Shown one piece after another: positions 1 to 4,879 of a stretch of DNA of 6,134 bases; within the stretch, counting starts at the first letter, position 1; each line of letters opens with the position of its first letter. Source of the DNA: Deferribacteres bacterium JdFR-76 (lineage in GTDB: Bacteria; Zhuqueibacterota; JdFR-76); assembly GCA_002011685.1 (NCBI GenBank), contig MTOL01000448.1, positions 4,376 to 10,509 on the forward strand, read 5' to 3'. A model generated the notes under the pieces. The model was given only the letters and a program-made list of their open reading frames with translations, did no database searches and was not told the origin of the DNA. The position numbers and the translations under genes are program-made.

Positions 1-63
1 AGAGAGCACATCGACCGCGCGATAGATCTGATTGCTGACACGGCCCGCAAACTGGATGGATGA
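1..63 (+). CDS. C-terminal end of an upstream gene, possibly a PLP-dependent acyltransferase (Kbl/BioF type)
   Basis: Only the last 20 codons are present. They read in frame 1 from the window edge to a TGA stop at 61-63. The tail contains E-H-I-D-R-A-I-D-L-I followed by A-R-K-L-D-G. This 'EHID.A...' helix followed by a Lys-Leu-Gly-type ending resembles the C-terminus of alpha-oxoamine synthases such as glycine C-acetyltransferase or 8-amino-7-oxononanoate synthase. The resemblance is from memory over very few residues, so the product name is tentative. The existence of a coding end is better supported, because the next gene starts 45 bases downstream on the same strand with no visible promoter between them. 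The TGA here is one of the window's ordinary stop codons, which matters for reading the in-frame TGA at 2081. Confidence 0.45.
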   Translation, partial: REHIDRAIDLIADTARKLDG

Positions 64-108
64 AACCTGCGCATCCGGCATGGGCAAAAATGGCTGAAAG
101 GAATAAAG

Positions 109-1176
109 ATGAAAAAATGGCCTTTTTTTCTGAGTTTCGTATTTTTCATGTACAGCTGTGCAGCGAACAAGGATGACCTGAACCCCCTGAACTGGGCGGT
201 GCAGTATCTTCCAACAGCTCCATCCCTCCGTGGACTATCTGCTGTATCCGACCGCGAAGCCTGGGTAAGCGGCAGTATGGGATTCTGCGCCTTTAGCCAA
301 GATGGCGGAACAACCTGGACCCGCCTGGAAATCCCCGGGATCGATTCCCTGGATTTTCGCGATGTGCATGCATTTCCTGGCGGTACAGCGTATCTGCTGA
401 GCAGCGGTCCGGGCCCTCTTTCTGTTCTGTTCAAAACAGACAATTATGGAAAACACTGGAGAAAGATCTGGACCAACCCATATGCCAGCGGCTTTTGCAG
501 CGGTATGGCATTCTGGGATGAACACCGTGGAGCCATATTCAGCGACCCGGTGGATGGGAAGTTCCGCGTGTTCCTTACGCGGGATGCTGGACAGACCTGG
601 AAAGAAGTTGATCTGCAAAACATGCCTCCGGCCCAAAAAGGCGAATATGCTTTTGCAGCCAGCGGAACATGCATTTTTGCCTGGCCCAGAAATAATATTG
701 CCTTCGTCACAGGAGGCAGCGCCGCCCGCTATTTTTTCAGCGAAGATGGCGGCCGGTTTTGGGAGGCCGTAGCACTGCCCATTTTGAAGGGATCTCCTTC
801 CGCGGGCGCCTTTTCCGTTTTCATGCTGCCTTCAGGGTCCGGTGTGATTATTGGTGGCGATTACAGGCATCCGGACAGGATGGAAAACACATTTGCTTTC
901 ACAGAAAATGGGGGCAAATTATGGCAAACGGAAAGCGAGAAAGCCCTTCCCTACCAATCCTGTGTGATCAGTCTGGGTTTCTGGAGAGAAAATAGCTGGC
1001 TTACCACCGGACCCAGAGGAACATTCTTTTCTGCTGACAACGGCAGAAACTGGAAAAAAGTTTCTTCGGAGGGGTTTCACGTGTTGGCTGTTGCCCCTGG
1101 CGGCCAGAGGCTCTGGGCGGCGGGCCCCAATGGCAAAGTGGGCACATACATTCTGCCAGAACGGGATTCTGACTGA
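109..1176 (+). CDS. Asp-box (BNR/YCF48-like) beta-propeller protein, probable lipoprotein
   Basis: The 355-residue protein begins with a Lys-Lys n-region and a hydrophobic stretch ending in M-Y-S-C (Cys17). This reads as a signal peptide with an imperfect lipobox, so the protein is probably lipid-anchored on the outer side of a membrane. The rest is a repeat protein. Six Asp boxes of the form S/T-x-D/N-x-G-x-x-W lie near residues 63-70, 110-117, 157-164, 211-218, 265-272 and 308-315, spaced about 45-55 residues apart, as in six- or seven-bladed propellers of the BNR/YCF48/sortilin type. Such proteins are often annotated vaguely as 'oxidoreductase' or 'photosynthesis system II assembly factor-like', but no catalytic residues are visible and I infer only a binding or scaffold role. 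The ATG is preceded by AAAGGA at 97-102. The nitroreductase gene follows after 18 bases and is probably co-transcribed. Confidence 0.85.
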   Translation: MKKWPFFLSFVFFMYSCAANKDDLNPLNWAVQYLPTAPSLRGLSAVSDREAWVSGSMGFCAFSQDGGTTWTRLEIPGIDSLDFRDVHAFPGGTAYLLSSGPGPLSVLFKTDNYGKHWRKIWTNPYASGFCSGMAFWDEHRGAIFSDPVDGKFRVFLTRDAGQTWKEVDLQNMPPAQKGEYAFAASGTCIFAWPRNNIAFVTGGSAARYFFSEDGGRFWEAVALPILKGSPSAGAFSVFMLPSGSGVIIGGDYRHPDRMENTFAFTENGGKLWQTESEKALPYQSCVISLGFWRENSWLTTGPRGTFFSADNGRNWKKVSSEGFHVLAVAPGGQRLWAAGPNGKVGTYILPERDSD

Positions 1177-1194
1177 AGCAAAAGGAGAAAGACC

Positions 1195-1722
1195 ATGCTG
1201 GAACTGTTGCGCACACGCCGGAGCATCCGCAAGTTCTTAAACCGTTCTCTGAAACCGGAGATAATTGACCAGCTGAAAGAGGCTGTGCTCCGTTCCCCAT
1301 CCTCCCGAAATTTGCAACCCTGGGAATTCATCTTTGTCACGAACCGTAACCTTCTCCAGAAACTGGCAGAGGCCCGTCCCAGTGGTTCGCAATTTCTCCA
1401 AAATGCAGCGCTGGCCGTCGTAATCTGCGGAGATGAAACCCGTTCGGATGTCTGGATTGAAGATTGCTCCATCGCAGCCACCATCCTGCACCTGACAGCC
1501 CACTCCCTCGGACTCGGAAGCTGCTGGGTACAGATTCGCAACCGCCCTCATGACCAAACCCACACAGCCGAGGAATACATTCAGAAACTGCTGGCCATTC
1601 CATCCCATTACCGGGTGCTGGCCGCCATAGGGATTGGTTATCCGGCCGAAACCAAACCGCCTCATTCCAAAGAGGAATTAAATGAAGAAAAAATCCATCG
1701 GAACACGTTCGGAAACAAATGA
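1195..1722 (+). CDS. Nitroreductase-family FMN oxidoreductase
   Basis: This 175-residue cytoplasmic protein has no signal peptide and has the short length usual for the minimal nitroreductase family. Visible family features are R-R-S-I-R-K-F (residues 8-14) and S-P-S-S-R-N-L-Q-P-W (34-43), which contact the FMN phosphate and ring in known members. Further on are the helix ending in L-G-L-G-S-C-W-V (105-112) and the C-terminal G-I-G-Y-P (146-150) ahead of a Lys, the usual end of the FMN site. Members reduce nitro compounds, quinones, flavins or other small molecules with NAD(P)H, and the substrate cannot be read from sequence. A strong Shine-Dalgarno, AAGGAGA at 1182-1188, fixes the start. It follows the propeller gene by 18 bases. 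No hairpin plus T-run follows its TGA stop, so no terminator was identified before the promoter at 1776. Confidence 0.92.
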   Translation: MLELLRTRRSIRKFLNRSLKPEIIDQLKEAVLRSPSSRNLQPWEFIFVTNRNLLQKLAEARPSGSQFLQNAALAVVICGDETRSDVWIEDCSIAATILHLTAHSLGLGSCWVQIRNRPHDQTHTAEEYIQKLLAIPSHYRVLAAIGIGYPAETKPPHSKEELNEEKIHRNTFGNK

Positions 1723-1775
1723 GAACACATCAGCGAAATATTATGTAAAAAACTAAAAATACGGAAAAAAATTCC

Positions 1776-1804
1776 TTGACATAGGCGACAGCAAAATGTA
1801 AGAT
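1776..1804 (+). promoter_or_regulatory. Sigma70-type promoter for the selenoprotein-tlpA-OMP operon
   Basis: A perfect -35 box TTGACA (1776-1781) is followed by a 17-base spacer and a -10 box TAAGAT (1799-1804, four of six consensus positions). An A-rich stretch at 1746-1772 lies directly upstream and could act as an UP element. Transcription would begin near 1811, leaving a leader of roughly 70 bases before the ATG at 1880. It lies in the only sizeable gap between same-strand genes in the window, just ahead of a tightly packed gene cluster, which supports its being real. The form is that of the general housekeeping promoter and not the TTTG / TAnnTTTG type of Bacteroidota proper. Confidence 0.75.
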
Positions 1805-1834
1805 GATGTTAGGATTGCAGGGGTGGATTGGCAA

Positions 1835-1866
1835 CACTTTTCACTGCAAGAAGTGGCAAATCACTT
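1835..1866 (+). promoter_or_regulatory. Leader with two mutually exclusive short hairpins before the ribosome binding site
   Basis: AAGTG at 1851-1855 can pair with CACTT upstream (1835-1839, 11-base loop) or with CACTT downstream (1862-1866, 6-base loop). The second hairpin ends directly against the GGAGG ribosome binding site. The two CACTT copies belong to an imperfect direct repeat, GGCAACACTT (1830-1839) and GGCAAATCACTT (1855-1866). Alternative pairing could tune translation of the first operon gene. Both stems are only 5 bp and mostly A/T, so this may be chance. Confidence 0.25.
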
Positions 1867-1871
1867 GGAGG
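1867..1871 (+). promoter_or_regulatory. Shine-Dalgarno GGAGG that selects the ATG at 1880
   Basis: GGAGG lies 8 bases upstream of the ATG at 1880. It decides the start in favour of this ATG, which directly precedes a proper signal peptide. The in-frame GTG at 1823 would add 19 hydrophilic residues in front of the signal peptide and has no comparable binding site. Confidence 0.8.
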
Positions 1872-1879
1872 ATCGCAAT

Positions 1880-2695
1880 ATGGGAAAAATCAAATCTAAA
1901 ACGGTTCCTTTTCTCTTTCTCGCAATACTTACTTACCTGATTCCGGCCAACAGCCCGGCTCAGTATCAGGTGGGACAGAAGGTTCAAGATTTCACCCTCA
2001 GCGATCTGGATGGAAATAGCGTTTCGCTCTACAGCTTCGCAGGAAAGAAAGTGATCGTCCTCAATTTCTTCGCCACATGGTGAGGGGGATGCACCTCGGA
2101 GGCACCGAGGTTAGAAGCAAACATCTGGAAAACCTACAAAGACCGTGGTCTGATCGTTCTTGGGATTGACCTGCGCGAAAGTAATAGCACAGTCCGGAAC
2201 TGGGCCAATCAACTGGGACTCACGTACCCCATCCTGATGGATACCGACCTGAGCGTATGGAATCAGTATGGGATGGGCTATATCCCTCATAACGTTGTCA
2301 TTGATACCGATACAATCGTGCGCTATACCAATTCTGGTTATGATGAAAGCACGATCAAAAATATCATCGAATCCTATCTGCCGACCGGGATCGAGGAGCC
2401 GGATTCACCTTTGCCCGAACGCCCCGTCCTTTTGGATTGCTATCCCAATCCTTTTCGCAGTGAAACCCGGTTCGTCATTCGGGCTTCCGGCAGCCGGGAA
2501 GCCCAGCTCACAATTTACAACCTGATGGGGCAGGTGGTCGCCCGCTTTATGGTGAAAGTATCACAAAGCGGAGAAGGATGGCTCCGCTGGAAAGGCCAGA
2601 TGGAGAACGGTGCCGTTCTACCCAATGGCGTATATCTGGCAGTTCTGCAAACCGAAACCGGAACGAGATCCCTGAAACTCCTGAAAGTCCGATAG
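1880..2695 (+). CDS. Exported thioredoxin/TlpA-like selenoprotein (UGGC) with C-terminal T9SS sorting domain
   Basis: Read through the TGA at 2081-2083, the frame gives 271 residues. Residues 1-28 are a signal peptide (Lys-rich start, FLFLAILTYL core) cleaved near S-P-A|Q. Residues about 29-167 are a TlpA/AhpC-like thioredoxin fold: K-V-x-D-F-x-L-x-D-L-x-G (34-45), F-F-A-T-W (63-67), Sec68-G-G-Cys71, then E-A-P-R-L-E (74-79) and cis-Pro136 in Y-I-P-H-N. Residues about 183-271 are a T9SS type-A sorting domain, with Y-P-N-P-F (188-192), Y-N-L-M-G-Q, N-G-V-Y and a K-L-L-K-V-R end. After Sec-dependent export and passage through T9SS, it would act at the cell surface or in the medium as a thiol-disulfide or peroxide-type reductase. 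The electron donor and substrate are unknown. A conventional gene caller would split it into two ORFs, 1880-2083 and 2237-2695. The alternative is a nonsense mutation of the catalytic Cys, which the adjacent SECIS-like hairpin and the intact downstream frame make less likely. Confidence 0.85.
2081..2083 (+). other. In-frame TGA predicted to encode selenocysteine (Sec68)
   Basis: The codons around it read F-F-A-T-W-[TGA]-G-G-C-T-S-E-A-P. Thioredoxin-like TlpA proteins have W-C-x-x-C here followed by E-x-P, so the TGA replaces the first, nucleophilic Cys. The neighbouring tlpA gene has TGC (2899-2901) at the equivalent place, 34 residues after a matching K-V-x-D-F motif in both proteins. TGA is used as a stop at 61-63, 1174-1176 and 1720-1722, so general recoding is ruled out. 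A Cys codon and TGA differ by one base, so a point mutation or base-call error remains possible. Confidence 0.83.
2084..2111 (+). promoter_or_regulatory. Bacterial SECIS-like hairpin directly after the Sec codon
   Basis: ACCTCGG (2093-2099) pairs perfectly with CCGAGGT (2105-2111), closing a 5-base loop AGGCA (2100-2104). Sixteen bases lie between the TGA and the loop. The E. coli fdhF SECIS, as I recall it, has about 17 bases and a loop beginning AGG, so spacing and loop start agree. A G in the first two loop positions is the known SelB-recognition feature. A possible lower stem GATG (2088-2091) with CATC (2122-2125) would need a very asymmetric internal loop. The hairpin is coding, covering T-S-E-A-P-R. 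It is predicted to recruit SelB with Sec-tRNA. Confidence 0.75.
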
Positions 2696-2703
2696 GCGGA
2701 GTT

Positions 2704-3234
2704 ATGAAAAAAACAAAAAAGATCTTGCTCTGGCTCTTTGTCGTTCTTGCTGTGTTTGCCTATCCACCCCACTCTTTTTCGCAAATTCGGGAGAAAAAGG
2801 TTCCCGATTTCCAGCTGCGAGATCTGGAGGGCCGGCTGGTACGGCTCAGCAAGCTGCTCGCCTCCCGGCCCGTTCTACTCGACTTCTGGGCGCTATGGTG
2901 CCAGCCATGTTTGAAAGAACTTCCCCATCTGAACGACATCCAGAGCAAATACGGAAGCCGGCTATGGGTCGTGGCTATCAACGAAGATGACGCCTCAAAC
3001 CAGGCAAAAATCCGCCCATTTATTCAAGGTAAGCGCTACCGCTTCCAGGTGCTATTGGACCCCGATCATCGAATTATGCAAAAATTCAAATTAAACGCCC
3101 TGCCAACTACGTTTCTTCTCGCCAGAGATGGTCGGGTAATTTACATGCGTCAGGGATACCAGCCCGGTGATGAGGAAGACCTGAAAAAGGCCATCGAGCA
3201 GCTCCTGGATTCAGAGCTTGAAATGGGAAAATAG
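2704..3234 (+). CDS. TlpA/ResA-like periplasmic thioredoxin
   Basis: From the ATG at 2704 the protein has 176 residues. An N-terminal Lys-rich segment and hydrophobic stretch (7-19) form a signal peptide with likely cleavage at S-F-S|Q near residue 26. The rest is a TlpA-like thioredoxin fold: K-V-P-D-F-Q-L-R-D-L-E-G (32-43), F-W-A-L-W-C-Q-P-C (61-69, redox Cys66 and Cys69), K-E-L-P (71-74) and cis-Pro134 in A-L-P-T-T-F. Such proteins reduce or exchange disulfides in the periplasm, for example in cytochrome c maturation or in passing electrons to envelope partners. The start is only 8 bases after the selenoprotein stop. GGAG at 2698-2701 is very close to the ATG, so translation is probably coupled. 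An in-frame ATG at 2578 lies inside the preceding gene and would bury the signal peptide, so it was not used. Unlike its neighbour it has no T9SS domain and should stay in the periplasm. Confidence 0.93.
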   Translation: MKKTKKILLWLFVVLAVFAYPPHSFSQIREKKVPDFQLRDLEGRLVRLSKLLASRPVLLDFWALWCQPCLKELPHLNDIQSKYGSRLWVVAINEDDASNQAKIRPFIQGKRYRFQVLLDPDHRIMQKFKLNALPTTFLLARDGRVIYMRQGYQPGDEEDLKKAIEQLLDSELEMGK

Positions 3235-3239
3235 CACTG

Positions 3240-4712
3240 ATGTACGTGCGCAGCAGACGGAACCGGAACGATTTTAGCGATTCAATCAACTTCTTGGTTT
3301 TCATTGGTTCCCTCTTTTTTGTTCTCTGTACCAGCAGTCTGACGAAAGCACAGATGCTTTCCTATCAGGCCTCCAACCGGATGGAATACCGGCTTTCTGA
3401 TGAAGATCATAGCGAAACCTTCCGCAACTGGCTGGATGTAGATTATCTTCTTGGAGATTTCCTGACCGGCCTGAGAATCGTTTTCAACCAGCCCTCGCAG
3501 GTTCCCGAACAACAAGCCACCCTGGCACAGCGTTACTTCGAGATCAACCATGGTGGATTGCGTTTGCGGTTCGGAAATTTCTACAAACGTTTTGGCCGCG
3601 GTCTCCTCTTCCACGCATTTGAGGTCCAGAAAATCTCCCTCAACCGATTTGAACAGAACTTTATAATTGACCGCAACATGGATGGGTTTCTTCTGGAATG
3701 GAATGGTGAACGCGGCGCCTTCTCCCTCTTTTCCGGCCAACCTTCCTGGCAGTCTCCCTCACAGAATTTGCGCGGCATCGAAGGATTCATTCAGGGCTTT
3801 TTTCCAGGCAAACTCTACGCAGGCTATTTGCGCCATAATGCCTCCTACGGAACAATTCTGCGCTCACGAAACTTTTTGAACGCAGCGTTTGAGTGGCTCA
3901 CATCACGCTTTTCCCTATTCATCGATGTGGCCGGAGAAGCTCCCCTCTCCAGGGCAGGAAAAGGAACAAACGGTCAGGCTATCTACTCCTCACTTTCCTT
4001 TTTTGGTGATAACATCGGTGTCAGCGTAGAGTATAAAGATTACCGCTGGTTTTCGCTGGGCTTCAACAATCCCCCAACGCTGATCCGAGAGCACCCATAC
4101 AGCCTGTTGAACCGCCACACGCACCAGGTCAATCTCAATGACGAAAAGGGATTTCAGACAGAACTGACCTGGTCTCCGGCGCCGAACACCTCCTTTATTA
4201 TCAACATTTCCCGGGCGTCGAATCATAAAGAGGAAATCCACACTCGGTTCTCAGAACTGTATGCGCAGATCAGGCAGGATACGCCCGCCGGACACGTATT
4301 TCGGCTCGCCTATGACTGGAGCGAAGACCGTTCCGTGGGGGATAAATCCCGCCACACCATCTTATTTGAAACCGATCTTTATCTGAACAGACGTACCAGC
4401 CTGACTGCAGACGTGCAGGTCCAAACACTCACCAATGAGTTCATGGGTCGCTCATTTCGAAACTTTCTGGGCGTATTGGGCTGGAGCCGGGCAGGCCGTT
4501 TGGCGGCAAACGTACAGTATGAATGGAGCAGCGACCCCCGCGAACCCAGGCATTCCTGGCTGATGCTGAACGTAAACATTAAGCTGGGAATGGCCCACGA
4601 CCTTTACATTTCTATAGGGAAACGGCGTGCCGGTCTGGCATGCGCCAGTGGCCAGTGTGTATTCGTTCCAGAGTTCAGCGGAATCGAGTTAAGGCTGAAC
4701 AGCCGGTTTTAG
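3240..4712 (+). CDS. Outer-membrane beta-barrel protein, DUF6029-like
   Basis: The 490-residue protein starts with an Arg-rich n-region and hydrophobic core (about 17-31), with likely cleavage at T-K-A|Q (37/38). The mature part alternates aromatic and polar residues in amphipathic strands and ends in Arg-Phe, as outer-membrane barrels do. Segments such as F-G-N-F-Y-K-R-F-G-R-G-L-L-F (111-124), L-G-F-N-N-P-P-T-L, and the end R-A-G-L-A-C-A-S-G-Q-C with V-P-E-F-S-G-I-E-L recall proteins labelled DUF6029 in Bacteroidota. That family assignment is from memory. The mature chain contains only two cysteines, Cys468 and Cys473, both in this final motif, so a disulfide or redox pair is plausible. The ATG lies 5 bases after the tlpA stop without a clear Shine-Dalgarno, implying translational coupling. 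Transport, scaffolding or reception of redox partners are all possible roles. Confidence 0.85.
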   Translation: MYVRSRRNRNDFSDSINFLVFIGSLFFVLCTSSLTKAQMLSYQASNRMEYRLSDEDHSETFRNWLDVDYLLGDFLTGLRIVFNQPSQVPEQQATLAQRYFEINHGGLRLRFGNFYKRFGRGLLFHAFEVQKISLNRFEQNFIIDRNMDGFLLEWNGERGAFSLFSGQPSWQSPSQNLRGIEGFIQGFFPGKLYAGYLRHNASYGTILRSRNFLNAAFEWLTSRFSLFIDVAGEAPLSRAGKGTNGQAIYSSLSFFGDNIGVSVEYKDYRWFSLGFNNPPTLIREHPYSLLNRHTHQVNLNDEKGFQTELTWSPAPNTSFIINISRASNHKEEIHTRFSELYAQIRQDTPAGHVFRLAYDWSEDRSVGDKSRHTILFETDLYLNRRTSLTADVQVQTLTNEFMGRSFRNFLGVLGWSRAGRLAANVQYEWSSDPREPRHSWLMLNVNIKLGMAHDLYISIGKRRAGLACASGQCVFVPEFSGIELRLNSRF

Positions 4713-4879
4713 CTTCTGTTTCCCGTTCCGCGCGCAAATGCACGAAAGCACTGGCCAGGACGTCCTTTTTCTCCTACTTTGCCACATCGCTCTGAATGGC
4801 GAAAAAAGATTTCCCGAATAACCCTCCCGCCGCTTCAAAAAGAACGCATTCCCATCTCCGCATTCAAATGGACGCCGGC

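Noticed and set aside
235..1665. Minus-strand and alternative-frame ORFs across the propeller and nitroreductase genes
   Set aside because: They overlap well-supported genes, show no recognisable domains, and are shadows of GC-rich coding sequence.
1823..1879. GTG at 1823 as start of the selenoprotein gene
   Set aside because: It would place 19 polar residues before the signal peptide, has no good Shine-Dalgarno, and lies only about 12 bases past the predicted transcription start. The ATG at 1880 has GGAGG 8 bases upstream.
1880..2695. Reading the gene as a pseudogene or sequencing error with an internal stop
   Set aside because: The frame is otherwise intact over 271 codons. The TGA falls precisely on the catalytic Cys position, and a SECIS-like hairpin follows at the right distance. 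It remains the main alternative but fits less well.
2578..2703. Extended TlpA start at 2578
   Set aside because: The extension overlaps the T9SS domain of the preceding gene in another frame, is not TlpA-like, and would bury the signal peptide that begins at ATG 2704.
4693..4879. Terminators in the convergent gap, such as GGCT-GAAC-AGCC followed by GGTTTT (4693-4710) or AGGACGTCCTTTTT around 4757-4770
   Set aside because: The first stem is 4 bp and lies inside the coding end; the second is a 10-base palindrome that leaves only a 3-bp stem once a loop is allowed. Neither is convincing, and I see no gene in this 167-base gap.
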